Shown here: piece after piece, positions 1-8,648 of the stretch | How positions within the stretch are numbered: position 1 is the stretch's first letter | Layout: every line of letters starts with the position of its first letter | Source: JACKBC01 sp041391125 | GTDB lineage: Bacteria > Chloroflexota > Anaerolineae > Caldilineales > Caldilineaceae | Assembly (NCBI GenBank): GCA_041391125.1 | Contig: JAWKON010000027.1 | Span: 36,614-100,613 of the forward strand | Reading direction: 5' to 3' | Length of the DNA: 64,000 nucleotides | The notes under the pieces: model-generated | What the model was told of the DNA's origin: nothing | Seen by the model: only the letters and a program-made list of their open reading frames with translations | Databases searched by the model: none | Made by a program: the position numbers and the translations under genes

Positions 1-2
1 CC

Positions 3-1442
3 GAGTTGGTCATTAAGACGCGCCAGGGAATCACGTGGAGCGACGGCGTCCCCTTTAGCGCTGAAGATGTGGCGTACACCTTCTCTACGTTGAAAGACCT
101 GGGTTCGCAAGTGCGTTGGGGCGTGGATGTGCAGCAATTTGTGGAAAGCGCCGAAGTGGTGGACGATTCGACTGTACTCATCAAGTTCAAGGTGCCTGCG
201 CCGCGCTTCTTTAACCTGGTGAGCTACAAGTTTGACATCGGTATTTACATTGTGCCGAAGCACATTTATGAAGGGCAGGATTGGGCGTCCTTCACGGCTT
301 TTGATCTGGAAAAGGGCTGGCCCGTCACCACTGGGCCTTTCACCGTCGTGGCTTCCTCGCCAGAGCAGAAGATCTATGACCGCCGCGATACCTGGTGGGC
401 GGCCGAGCAAGGGCTGGTTTCTATGCCGCAGATGGAACGCATTGTGCAACTGCCCGATGGCCAGGAACAGCAGCAAGCACAAGCATTGATCACCAACGAG
501 ATCGATACCGGCTTCACGCTGGCTCCCGAAACGTTCCAGACCATCTTTGACCAAAACGAGAAGATCACCACCCACGCCGGGCGCCAGGCGCCGTATGGCT
601 ATCTGGACTGGTGGCCCGTTTCCATGTATGTCAATACCGAGAAGGCGCCTTTCGACAATCCCGATGTGCGGTGGGCCATGAGCTACTTTATTGACCGCGA
701 ACAGGTGGTGGATATTGGCTGGTCAGGGGCAAACACCATTTCGCGGCTGCCCATGCCGCCCTATCCGCCGCTGATGCGCTATTTTAATGTGAGTGAAGAG
801 CTGCTGAAAGAGTACAACACGTCGGAATTCAACCCGGACAAGGGCGCGCAACTGCTCGAGAAAGCTGGATTTACCAAGAATGGCGAAGGCAAATGGGTCG
901 ATGCGGCCGGTGAGCCGCTGAAGTTTGAAGCCTTTGTTCCCGCTTTTCTCAACGGCATGGGGATGGTGGTCGTCCAGCAGCTGCAAAATCAGGGCATTGA
1001 TGTCACCCCTGCCGATCCGCCGGACATGTTCGACCGCTTTACCCAGGGCGACTATCAGGCCGCTTTCTTTGGTCACGGCGGCAGCGTCAACGATCCCTAT
1101 TTTACGCTGCGCCTTTACCAGGGTTCCAGCAAGGCGATCCCCGGCAACCACCAGGCCAATCAGTCGCGCTGGAGCAATCCTGAATATGACCAGATTGTGG
1201 ATGAAGTTTATGTGACGCCAATGACCGACTATGCCAAGCTGGAAGGATTGTTTGAGCAGGCCATGGAAATCTGGCTGCCCAACCTGCCCGATATTCCGCT
1301 CACTGAACTCTATCATCGCATCGGCTACAACGAGACCTACTGGACCAACTGGCCCACCGCCGAAAATCCCTACGTCAACGGCGCCTCCTGGCACTTGACC
1401 TGGGAAATGGTGCTGTGGAATTTGCAGGCCGTGGAACAGTGA
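3..1442 (+). CDS. ABC transporter substrate-binding protein, family 5 (oligopeptide/nickel type), 5' end missing
   Basis: Extracytoplasmic solute receptor that hands peptide-like or sugar-like ligands to the permease pair encoded downstream. The reading frame is already open at the window edge, so the signal peptide and first part of lobe I are absent; about 478 residues remain of the usual 550-600. Family features visible near the start are the WSDG-x-PF-x-AEDV segment and the following FSTLKD, typical of SBP_bac_5. The protein ends in WNLQAVEQ. It is the first gene of an SBP-permease-permease-ATPase-ATPase array, all on the plus strand. The spacer to the first permease is occupied by an 8-bp tandem repeat. 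Substrate cannot be decided from sequence. Confidence 0.9.
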   Translation, partial: ELVIKTRQGITWSDGVPFSAEDVAYTFSTLKDLGSQVRWGVDVQQFVESAEVVDDSTVLIKFKVPAPRFFNLVSYKFDIGIYIVPKHIYEGQDWASFTAFDLEKGWPVTTGPFTVVASSPEQKIYDRRDTWWAAEQGLVSMPQMERIVQLPDGQEQQQAQALITNEIDTGFTLAPETFQTIFDQNEKITTHAGRQAPYGYLDWWPVSMYVNTEKAPFDNPDVRWAMSYFIDREQVVDIGWSGANTISRLPMPPYPPLMRYFNVSEELLKEYNTSEFNPDKGAQLLEKAGFTKNGEGKWVDAAGEPLKFEAFVPAFLNGMGMVVVQQLQNQGIDVTPADPPDMFDRFTQGDYQAAFFGHGGSVNDPYFTLRLYQGSSKAIPGNHQANQSRWSNPEYDQIVDEVYVTPMTDYAKLEGLFEQAMEIWLPNLPDIPLTELYHRIGYNETYWTNWPTAENPYVNGASWHLTWEMVLWNLQAVEQ

Positions 1443-1560
1443 AGATGACAAGATGACAAGATGACAAGATGACAAGATGACAAGATGACAAGATGACAAG
1501 ATGACAAGATGATCTCGACAGGCTTAGTCATCTTGTCATCCGGTCATCATGTCACCCGGT
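1443..1560. repeat. 8-bp tandem repeat array followed by inverted copies
   Basis: Directly after the solute-binding protein stop, the octamer AGATGACA is repeated eight times without error (1443-1506) plus six bases. It is followed by diverged reverse-complement copies (TGTCATCT-type) up to about 1560, giving an imperfect foldback. Related arrays occur at 7562-7662 and 46679-46999. It separates the receptor gene from the permeases. Confidence 0.9.
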
Positions 1561-1583
1561 CACCTAAGCATATAGGGGGAAAT

Positions 1584-2585
1584 TTGCGACTCAACTACCT
1601 CATCCGGCGCGTCGGCTTTTTTCTAATCATTGTCTGGCTGGCGGCAACGGTGAACTTTTTTTTGCCGCGCCTTACCGGGCAGGATCCGATTCGCGAAAAG
1701 CTCATGCGTGAAGCTATGCTGGGCGGCGCAACCCAATCGGGTTTGGACGAAATGGTCAAAACCTATGAAGTCAAATTTGGGCTGGATCGTCCCTTCTACA
1801 TGCAGTACTTTAACTATTTGGGAGATGTGTTGCGCTTTGATTTCAATTTCTCAATCGCCCATTATCCCAACCGCGTTATCGATATGTTGACTGATGCATT
1901 GCCCTGGACGTTGGGCTTGCTGACGGTTTCATTCGTGCTCTCGTTCACCCTTGGCTCGTTGCTCGGTGCGCTTTTTGGCTGGCCGCGCACGCCGCGCTTT
2001 GTCTACTTCTTATTTGGCCCGCTTCTTTCGCTCAACGCCATTCCCTATTTTCTGTTGGGGCTGCTCTTGCTCTACTTTTTTGCCTTTGCCATCAAAATCT
2101 TCCCCTCGGGCGGCGGTTTTGAACGCGGAACGCTGCCCACTGTAAGTTGGTCATTTGCCGTTGATATTGTCTATCATGCCATCTTGCCGGCATTTTCAAT
2201 CCTGTTGGCGCAGGTCGGCGGTTGGGCATTGGGCATGCGCGCTATGATGATCACCACGCAAGGAGAAGATTACATGGTCTTTGCCGACGCCAAAGGCTTA
2301 AAAGAGCGGACGCTCTTTATGCGCTATGCTGTGCGCAACGCCATTCTGCCCCAAATTACCGGCATGGCGCTGGTATTGGGAAACATCTTCTCGGGCGCGG
2401 TACTGGTCGAAATCATTTTTCAATATCCGGGCATCGGTTCGATGTTGTGGCGCGCCATTCGGGAGACGGACTATTTTGTGGTGCAAGGCGTTGTTTTCTT
2501 CTCCATTGTGGCCATTGGCCTTGCCACCTTGATTCTTGATCTGATCTACCCATTAATTGATCCACGAATTTCTTATGAAAGGTAA
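1584..2585 (+). CDS. ABC transporter permease (DppB/OppB type)
   Basis: Inner-membrane permease forming half of the peptide-type transport channel. I prefer the TTG start at 1584: AGGGGGA lies four bases upstream and the protein then begins RLNYLIRRVGFF, the usual OppB-type N-terminus. An upstream ATG at 1509 would translate repeat DNA. The resulting 333 residues match the family length. There are about six hydrophobic segments, and a cytoplasmic EAA-type loop lies in the GEDYMVFADAKGLKER region that contacts the ATPases. The next permease follows after 11 bases. Confidence 0.92.
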   Translation: MRLNYLIRRVGFFLIIVWLAATVNFFLPRLTGQDPIREKLMREAMLGGATQSGLDEMVKTYEVKFGLDRPFYMQYFNYLGDVLRFDFNFSIAHYPNRVIDMLTDALPWTLGLLTVSFVLSFTLGSLLGALFGWPRTPRFVYFLFGPLLSLNAIPYFLLGLLLLYFFAFAIKIFPSGGGFERGTLPTVSWSFAVDIVYHAILPAFSILLAQVGGWALGMRAMMITTQGEDYMVFADAKGLKERTLFMRYAVRNAILPQITGMALVLGNIFSGAVLVEIIFQYPGIGSMLWRAIRETDYFVVQGVVFFSIVAIGLATLILDLIYPLIDPRISYER

Positions 2586-2596
2586 GCGTTTGATTT

Positions 2597-3523
2597 ATGG
2601 GCGTAAATAGCGCATTGCCCGCCGTAAGCGGCGAAAGAGAGGCAGTGGGCGCTGAATCAGCGTTGCTGGCGTGGTTACGCAGTATTGGGCGTTTTCTGCG
2701 CCGTAATCCGGCACTGGTGGTGGGTTTTGTGTTGCTGTTGGCGCTTTTTCTGTTTGCCATCATTGGTTCCTACGTCACCGATCCCAAAAATGCCGAGCCC
2801 CTTTCCGCACGTCCACTACAGGCGCCTTCGGCTGAATATCCATTTGGCACAGATAAACTGGGGCGCGATCTCTTTGCCACCATTGTGGCCGGCATTCCGC
2901 TCACCTTGCGCATCGGTCTGATAGCCGGGTTGATCGGACTGACCATCGGCACTACGCTGGGGTTTGTCTCGGCGTTTTACGGCGGCTGGGTGGATACGAT
3001 TATCAGCGGCGTGGTCGATGTGGGGCTGACCATCCCTGGCTTGATGGTGCTGCTGATCCTGGCCATTTCCTTTAGCGGACGTTTGAACATCAACCACATG
3101 TCGCTGATCGTTGGCGTGCTGGCCTGGCTTTACCCGGCGCGCGTCATCCGTTCGCAAGTGTTGACCCTCAAACGGCGCCCCTATGTGGAAGTTGCGCGTC
3201 TCACCGGTATGAACGGCATTGAGATCATTTTTCTTGAACTGATGCCCAATCTGCTGCCCTATCTGGCGGCTTCGCTGGTGGGCGCCGTCGCCTCTGCCAT
3301 CCTCGCTTCCATCGGCTTGGAGGCCCTTGGTTTAGGCCCCCTGGAATCGCCCACGCTGGGCATGACCATCTATTGGGCAATTTTGAATGGAGCAGTGATT
3401 AACCGCTGGTGGTGGTGGTGGGCGCCGCCGATTATCGTCATCTCGATTCTTTTTAACGGGCTATTTCTGTTGGCCATTGGTCTGGACGAAATTGCCAATC
3501 CACGGGTGAGGCGCAGCTTATGA
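2597..3523 (+). CDS. ABC transporter permease (DppC/OppC type)
   Basis: Second channel subunit, 308 residues. It has a short polar N-terminus, a first membrane helix around residues 36-58, the conserved HPFGTDKLGRDLF-like segment (here YPFGTDKLGRDLF) of OppC proteins, and five further hydrophobic stretches. An EAA-type loop lies near PYVEVARLTGMNGIEI. The stop codon overlaps the ATG of the next gene (ATGA), implying translational coupling. AAAGG precedes the ATG. Confidence 0.93.
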   Translation: MGVNSALPAVSGEREAVGAESALLAWLRSIGRFLRRNPALVVGFVLLLALFLFAIIGSYVTDPKNAEPLSARPLQAPSAEYPFGTDKLGRDLFATIVAGIPLTLRIGLIAGLIGLTIGTTLGFVSAFYGGWVDTIISGVVDVGLTIPGLMVLLILAISFSGRLNINHMSLIVGVLAWLYPARVIRSQVLTLKRRPYVEVARLTGMNGIEIIFLELMPNLLPYLAASLVGAVASAILASIGLEALGLGPLESPTLGMTIYWAILNGAVINRWWWWWAPPIIVISILFNGLFLLAIGLDEIANPRVRRSL

Positions 3524-4515
3524 GCTACTCCCAAAGCAGCAGCGTGCTACAGGTTCGCAACCTGCAGGTCCATTATGGCACCCCGCGGGGGCCGGTCAAG
3601 GCCGTCAACGATGTGAGTTTCGACTTGTACAAAGGCGAAATTCTAGGCCTCGTGGGCGAGTCCGGTTCGGGCAAGACGACTTTGGGTATGGCGCTGGTCG
3701 GCTTAATCCGCTCACCGGGGCGAGTGGCGGGTGGTGAAATTCTGCTCGATGGCCGCAATCTCGTCGGTCTCTCTGAAAATGAATACAAGCAGGTGCGCCT
3801 GTCCGAAATTGCGTTGATGCCGCAGGGCGCTATGAACTCGCTCAATCCGGTGACCCGCATCCGCGAGCAGATTTTGGATGGCCTGCGCGATCACGGCGTT
3901 GCGTTGACGCGCCGTGAAGCCGATATCCATGTCGAGTCGCTGCTGGAAAAAGTTGGGTTGCGCGGGGAGGTTGCCAACATGCACGCCCATGAGTTGAGCG
4001 GCGGCATGAAGCAGCGCGTCGCCATGGCCATTGCCATTAGCATGAAGCCCAAGGTGATTATTGCCGACGAGCCCACCAGCGCCTTGGATGTGGTGGTGCA
4101 AAAGCGGGTAATTGAAACCATGCAGGATGTGCAGAAGGAGTTGGGGGCGTCGATTATCCTGGTTGGCCACGACATGGGCTTGATGGCGCAGACGGTGGAC
4201 CGGCTGGGCGTGATGTATGCCGGTCGGCTGGCCGAGATTGCGCCAATCCGCGAAACGTTGATTGCACCGCAGCACCCCTACACCCAGTTGCTCATCGAGA
4301 GCCTGCCCGCAGTCACTGAAAAGAAGCCGCTGCGCGGCATTCCCGGGCTGGCGCCCCAATTGCTCGATCTGCCGTCGGGCTGTTCCTTCCACCCGCGCTG
4401 TCCCCACGTTTTCGACCGCTGCACCACCGATATACCGCAGTTTCGCAGCACCGAGCGCGGGCGATGGGCAGCGTGTCATCTCGTGGAAAATCAAGCTTAT
4501 GGACAAACCATTTAA
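3520..4515 (+). CDS. ABC transporter ATP-binding protein (OppD/DppD type)
   Basis: Cytoplasmic ATPase subunit of the importer, 331 residues. Walker A GESGSGKT is at residues 46-53, the signature LSGGMKQR near 163, and Walker B with IADEPTSALD near 187. A C-terminal oligopeptide-transporter extension carries Cys residues in the pattern GCSFHPRCPHVFDRC, typical of OppD/DppD. It overlaps the upstream permease by four bases. The stop codon lies inside the left arm of a strong hairpin that separates it from the second ATPase gene. Confidence 0.95.
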   Translation: MSYSQSSSVLQVRNLQVHYGTPRGPVKAVNDVSFDLYKGEILGLVGESGSGKTTLGMALVGLIRSPGRVAGGEILLDGRNLVGLSENEYKQVRLSEIALMPQGAMNSLNPVTRIREQILDGLRDHGVALTRREADIHVESLLEKVGLRGEVANMHAHELSGGMKQRVAMAIAISMKPKVIIADEPTSALDVVVQKRVIETMQDVQKELGASIILVGHDMGLMAQTVDRLGVMYAGRLAEIAPIRETLIAPQHPYTQLLIESLPAVTEKKPLRGIPGLAPQLLDLPSGCSFHPRCPHVFDRCTTDIPQFRSTERGRWAACHLVENQAYGQTI

Positions 4516-4568
4516 ACATGGCGCAAATGGCCGCGGCTAAAAATAGCCGGCATTTGCGCCATGTTTAA
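4512..4568 (+). terminator. Strong intercistronic hairpin between the two importer ATPase genes
   Basis: A perfect 18-bp inverted repeat (4512-4529 and 4551-4568) encloses a second perfect 6-bp stem (4534-4539 and 4544-4549) with an AAAA loop. It starts at the stop codon of the upstream ATPase. No T-run follows, so an attenuator, RNA-processing or mRNA-stability role is as likely as full termination. The structure is seen; the role is inferred. Confidence 0.7.
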
Positions 4569-4592
4569 GGGTGATCTTATTAGGAAAATACT

Positions 4593-5609
4593 ATGGCGCC
4601 ACTGATCGAATTTCGCAACGTCTCCAAAATTTTTGGCGGCGGTCTCTTTGACCGCGAACGCACGGTCGCACTTGAAAATTTTTCGATGACGCTCCACGAT
4701 GAACCGCCGCTGATTACGGCTGTGGTGGGGGAAAGCGGCAGCGGCAAAACCACTCTGGCGCGCCTCCTGCTCGGTTTGGAAACGCCCACCCAAGGTGAAG
4801 TGCTGTACCGGGGCGCTAATGTTTCCACCATGGACAAAGCTGCCCGCCGCCAGTTTCTGCGCGATGTGCAATTTGTCTTCCAAGACCCCTATGGCGTTTA
4901 CAACCCCTTTTACAAAGTCGATCACGTACTGACTAAGCCGGTTGCCAAGTTCAAGCTAGCCAGCTCACGCCAGGAAGCGCGCCAACTGATCAACACGGCC
5001 TTAGAAACCGTTGGGCTGCGGCCCGAAGAAACGCTGGGGCGTTACCCGCACCAGATGAGCGGCGGGCAACGACAACGTGTGATGGTGGCGCGGGCGCTGC
5101 TGCTCAAACCGCGGCTCATTATCGCCGACGAGCCGGTTTCCATGGTTGATGCCTCGTTGCGCGCCACCATCCTCAGCAACTTGCAGGAGCTGAACCAGAA
5201 ATTTGGCATTTCAATCATCTACATTACCCACGATCTGGCGACCGGCTATCAGATTAGCCACAACATGATTGTGCTCTACCACGGCGCCGTGAGCGAAGCC
5301 GGCGCGGTGGATCATGTGGTGCAGGCGCCCAAACACCCCTACACCCAGCTCCTGATGGATTCGATTCCGCGCGCTGTCCCCGAACGCACCTGGCATCGCG
5401 ACGGCGACACTGCGAGCATTACCAAACCAGCGGCGGATTATGGCGGCTGCAAATTTGCCAACCGCTGTTCACAGGTCATGGAGCAGTGTTATCAATCACA
5501 CCCACCGCTCTACGCTACGGAGCCACACCGCGTGGTTAGTTGTTTTCTCTATGACGACGCGCCAATGCTCAAAACGGAGGGCTTGGACACCGTTTTTGTC
5601 GCTCAGTAG
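4593..5609 (+). CDS. ABC transporter ATP-binding protein (OppF/DppF type)
   Basis: Second ATPase of the importer, 338 residues. Walker A GESGSGKT is at residues 46-53, the ABC signature is MSGGQRQR, and Walker B is LIIADEPVSMVDASLR, with the MVD variant usual in OppF-like proteins. The C-terminal oligopeptide extension contains GGCKFANRCSQVMEQC. It follows the hairpin by 24 bases, so its dose relative to OppD may be set post-transcriptionally. It ends eight bases before the convergent SDR gene. Confidence 0.94.
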   Translation: MAPLIEFRNVSKIFGGGLFDRERTVALENFSMTLHDEPPLITAVVGESGSGKTTLARLLLGLETPTQGEVLYRGANVSTMDKAARRQFLRDVQFVFQDPYGVYNPFYKVDHVLTKPVAKFKLASSRQEARQLINTALETVGLRPEETLGRYPHQMSGGQRQRVMVARALLLKPRLIIADEPVSMVDASLRATILSNLQELNQKFGISIIYITHDLATGYQISHNMIVLYHGAVSEAGAVDHVVQAPKHPYTQLLMDSIPRAVPERTWHRDGDTASITKPAADYGGCKFANRCSQVMEQCYQSHPPLYATEPHRVVSCFLYDDAPMLKTEGLDTVFVAQ

Positions 5610-5616
5610 GTAAGTT

Positions 5617-6372
5617 TTAGAAAGTCAGTTGTCCGCCATCGACCACCAACTGGTGGCCCGTGATGAAGCCGGAGTCCTGCGAGGCTAGATAGGCCACGGC
5701 GGCGGCTACTTCTGCCGGTTCGCCAAAGCGATTGAGCGGGATCTTGGGGAGGTAGCCCGTCACCCAAGCGGGATTGTTGAGGGCGGGTTGGGTCAAACGC
5801 GTCTTAATTAGGCCAGGGCAAACGCTATTGACGCGAATGTTGTGGGGCGCCAGTTCAATGGCCATGGTCATAGTCAGGCCCACCACGCCAAACTTGGCGG
5901 CATTGTAATGCGCCAGCTCTGCTTCGCCCACCAGGCCATTGGTTGAAGCCATATTGACAATGCGCCCGGCGATCTTCTGCTCCACCATGTGGCGAGCCAC
6001 AACTTGTGCACAGAAAAAAACGCCGGTCAAATTGATGGCCAGCGTCTTGTGCCACTTCTCATCGGTAATGTCGAGGAACGGCTCACCGAAAGCTACGCCC
6101 GCAATATTGGCCAGGACATCCACATGGCCATACTGCGCAATTGCGGCAGCTACCATCTGTTCAACCTGCGGACGTGCGGTCACATCGAGCTGAATGGCCA
6201 GAGCGTCACCGCCATTTTGCTGGATTGTGTCGACGTTGGCCTGCGCTGCCGCCAGGTCAAGATCCGCCACCACCACCTTGGCGCCCTCGCTGGCGAGGCG
6301 GCGGGCCGTGGCGGCGCCAATGCCATGTGCGCCGCCGGTAACGATAGCAACTTGGTCTGTAAAACGCTGCAT
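5617..6372 (-). CDS. SDR family NAD(P)-dependent oxidoreductase
   Basis: Classical short-chain dehydrogenase/reductase, 251 residues, the family's normal length. The cofactor motif TGGAHGIG is at residues 12-19, NIAG near 89-92, catalytic Ser143, and Tyr156 and Lys160 in HYNAAK. A C-terminal GHQLVVDGG is typical of 3-oxoacyl-ACP-reductase-like SDRs. An acidic residue after beta-2 (ADLD, 36-39) suggests NAD(H) preference. Substrate is not predictable. It converges with the importer operon, and a GGAG-like site precedes its ATG. Confidence 0.92.
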   Translation of the reverse strand: MQRFTDQVAIVTGGAHGIGAATARRLASEGAKVVVADLDLAAAQANVDTIQQNGGDALAIQLDVTARPQVEQMVAAAIAQYGHVDVLANIAGVAFGEPFLDITDEKWHKTLAINLTGVFFCAQVVARHMVEQKIAGRIVNMASTNGLVGEAELAHYNAAKFGVVGLTMTMAIELAPHNIRVNSVCPGLIKTRLTQPALNNPAWVTGYLPKIPLNRFGEPAEVAAAVAYLASQDSGFITGHQLVVDGGQLTF

Positions 6373-6872
6373 ATAAAGCTCCTTTCTTTCCCCATTACGT
6401 TTACCCGTACAGAAATTATCAGAATATTATACTGCGGTTATGCTGAAATTCAGAGTTTGCTGCTGGCGTCTCAGTCAGCAGCAAAAGTCCGGTTTTCATT
6501 CAGCGCAGAGCATAACAAAAGAGATTATAGGAAATATACTCGCGGTGGGTATGGATGAAAAGGATTAGCCGCCATTTTAATCGAGTCGTCGATTTTTATC
6601 TATGACAGAACCAAGTATAAAGATTAGAAGTAAGCTATTGCATACACGTTTTCTCCAAGCGATACAGCGATCATAAATATTGGCCGGGTATTTTCAAATC
6701 CGAAGTAAGAAGCGGTTTTACAGGGAATTTCTACATGATATACAATATGCGAATTCTCTATACTCGTAGTTGATATAATGGTAATCTTCGCTGTGAGTGT
6801 AAAGACCGCACCTGATCCTGCTTGCCCCAGATGAGATTTTGTATTCTCGGATAGGATGCATAGAAAACTTAT
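6373..6872. other. AT-rich intergenic region upstream of the response regulator
   Basis: Five hundred bases with no credible gene. It holds a dispersed palindromic element (6534-6620, listed separately). A TATAAT hexamer at 6774-6779 is a possible -10 box for the downstream regulator, although no good -35 stands 17 bases upstream. Base composition is clearly more AT-rich than the flanking genes. Confidence 0.5.
6534..6620 (+). repeat. Dispersed ~87-bp palindromic element, copy 1
   Basis: The element has arms resembling TATACTCGCGGTGGGTATGG and its imperfect complement, around ATGAAAA / TTTTTAT inner arms. It aligns over its full length with the reverse complement of 8805-8891, at roughly 80-85% identity by eye. 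A partial copy lies near 44330 and a diverged one at 32597-32675. Confidence 0.75.
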
Positions 6873-7541
6873 ATGTCCGATATTACCATTTTAATTGTGG
6901 ACGATCATGCCTTAATGCGCCAGGGACTCCGCCAAATATGCGAGACATCAGGCGGATTTATGGTGGTAGGTGAAGCTCAAAATGGTCACGAGGCTGTGCA
7001 ATTTGCGCAAGAGCTTCAGCCCGATGTCATTCTGATGGACATGACAATGCCTGGGTCCAATGGCATTTATGCCATCAATCAGATTATGCAGGATAATCCA
7101 GCCGCGTGCATTATTGCTATTTCCATGCATCAACAAGAAGAAATAGTGATTGATGCAGTCAAAGCGGGGATACGGGGATATCTATCCAAAAACGTGGATG
7201 TGCAAACCTTGGTTTCTACCATTGAAGCCGTTGCGGGCGGCGATTATCTCATTGACCCACTTATTGCGCGCAAGGTATTGAGCGAGATACGTCAAACGGC
7301 GGCGGGAAAACGGGATCACAATGCCATCGTGCCGCTTACGGCCAGTGAAATGGCCGTGTTACGCCTGGTGGCGCAAGGTGTTGACAATGACCAGATCGCC
7401 CAGAAGATGACCATCTCCATGTATACTGTCGCCAATCGTCTGCGCAGCATCTATGAAAAGCTCCACGTTAACAATCGCACCCAAGCCGCGCTCTATGCTC
7501 TCCGCCATGGCTGGGTGGATTTAGAAGAACCCCCTGATTAG
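6873..7541 (+). CDS. Response regulator transcription factor, NarL/FixJ family
   Basis: Two-component DNA-binding regulator, 222 residues. The receiver domain carries the acidic pair Asp10-Asp11, phospho-acceptor Asp56 in VILMDMTMPG, Ser84 and Lys106 in GYLSKN. A LuxR-type helix-turn-helix follows at about residues 150-212, with TASEMAVLRLVAQG and a recognition-helix region near TISMYTVANRL. The canonical TVK of the recognition helix is TVA here. No histidine kinase is encoded nearby, so it is an orphan in this window. A promoter may lie in the AT-rich DNA upstream. Confidence 0.93.
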   Translation: MSDITILIVDDHALMRQGLRQICETSGGFMVVGEAQNGHEAVQFAQELQPDVILMDMTMPGSNGIYAINQIMQDNPAACIIAISMHQQEEIVIDAVKAGIRGYLSKNVDVQTLVSTIEAVAGGDYLIDPLIARKVLSEIRQTAAGKRDHNAIVPLTASEMAVLRLVAQGVDNDQIAQKMTISMYTVANRLRSIYEKLHVNNRTQAALYALRHGWVDLEEPPD

Positions 7542-8210
7542 GTTTTGCGCGTAGTAACTTTGTAGACCGGACACGGTGACCGGGTGACAAGGTGACACGG
7601 GCCTTGTCATCCGGCTTGTCATCTTGTCATCTTGTCATCTTGTCATCTTGTCATGTCACTTGCCCCAAACCCCCAAGTGCGTTTATCTCCGCCTTCCTTT
7701 CTCCCCGCTATTCTTTCGAAAATTTAATCTGTCTGTACATAAAATTGTTGATTTGATCTCCATAATTCAGATTATTCTATGCTCTTCCGTTTTCCAGCTT
7801 ATTCTGCTATTCTATGCGCAGTAGAATATACGTACGCTTGGCGTTGATATTATACGATAATTATACAAGCAGTTGGGTCATGTAGTTTTATTGCATCGTT
7901 TTATTACATCGAGTTTTGTACCATTATGAACTTCATTATTTCCCTTCCTCCACGCATTGCTAATGCACCTTAAGTTTCACTTTCCCCGAAACTCATTAAC
8001 TAAAGGTTTATAAAATAAGCATCCGACGCCAGACTAGGTTCCCTGGTTGCTGCTTCAATTGATAACCAAATTGATATACGCGTTTGAATCTCTCTGAAGG
8101 ATTAATTGTAATTTTTTATGATTAAGCAATATATTTTGTAGTGTATTTGGTTTTAAGTTCACCATCTTCGTCTTCATCCATTGACTTGCAACTTCAGCGA
8201 AAGAGGCAAT
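7542..8210. other. AT-rich spacer with tandem repeat
   Basis: The first ~120 bases contain a GTGACAAG/TGTCATCT repeat block (listed separately). The remaining ~550 bases are AT-rich, with no convincing gene, RNA or conserved motif. The short open frame that starts in the repeat is a product of the repeat itself. Confidence 0.5.
7562..7662. repeat. GTGACAAG / TTGTCATC inverted tandem repeats
   Basis: Copies of GGTGACAAG-type octamers face at least five TTGTCATC octamers across a CCGG-containing centre, giving a foldback. It belongs to the same family as the blocks at 1443-1560 and 46679-46999. Confidence 0.85.
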
Positions 8211-8648
8211 ATGGCTTTTGTGGTGGACCATTTCATCTTCCGTGCGCCAGCCTCCCTGATCTGGCAGACGGTAGGTGATTTTGGCAGTATTGGTTCCTGG
8301 CTGCCTGATGTGGTTGATTGCCAGGTAATCGGGTCCGGCGTCGGCGCCGAACGTGTGGTGACCTTTCTAGACGGTTTTCAGAGCCAAGAACGCCTCTTAA
8401 ACCTGGAGCCAGAACAACGAACTCTGAGTTATCTGTTGCTCACCGATACGGCTCTGCAAAATTGTGTTTCGACAATGCTCGTGCGCGACCTGGGCGGCGG
8501 TTATTGTGAACTGGTTTGGACATACTCATTTACGGCCGCCGGCATCCCCATGATCGAAGCCAAGGCCATCGTTGCCGGCGCTCTGGCTTCGGGCGGCGCC
8601 GCACTGCAAACTCATTATCAAAATCTACATCTTGTACGCACCTGTTAA
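8211..8648 (+). CDS. SRPBCC (START/Bet v1-like) family protein
   Basis: Small hydrophobic-ligand-binding fold protein, 145 residues, typical of polyketide-cyclase/START-like domains. The N-terminal beta strand leads into APASLIWQTVGDFGSIGSWLP, the family's usual helix-loop with W and P. A long C-terminal helix (MIEAKAIVAGALASG) closes the cavity. I chose the ATG at 8211, which has AAAGAGG upstream, over a TTG at 8181. No enzymatic residues can be assigned and the ligand is unknown. It stands alone between AT-rich spacers. Confidence 0.8.
   Translation: MAFVVDHFIFRAPASLIWQTVGDFGSIGSWLPDVVDCQVIGSGVGAERVVTFLDGFQSQERLLNLEPEQRTLSYLLLTDTALQNCVSTMLVRDLGGGYCELVWTYSFTAAGIPMIEAKAIVAGALASGGAALQTHYQNLHLVRTC

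Noticed and set aside
723..1499. 258-aa minus-strand open frame beginning in the octamer repeat
   Set aside because: Its start is translated tandem repeat (repeating SSCHLVIL) and the rest is antisense to the solute-binding protein.
1443..1560. Tandem repeats considered as a CRISPR array
   Set aside because: The unit is only 8 bp with no spacers, and it folds back on itself; the same applies to the blocks at 7562 and 46679.
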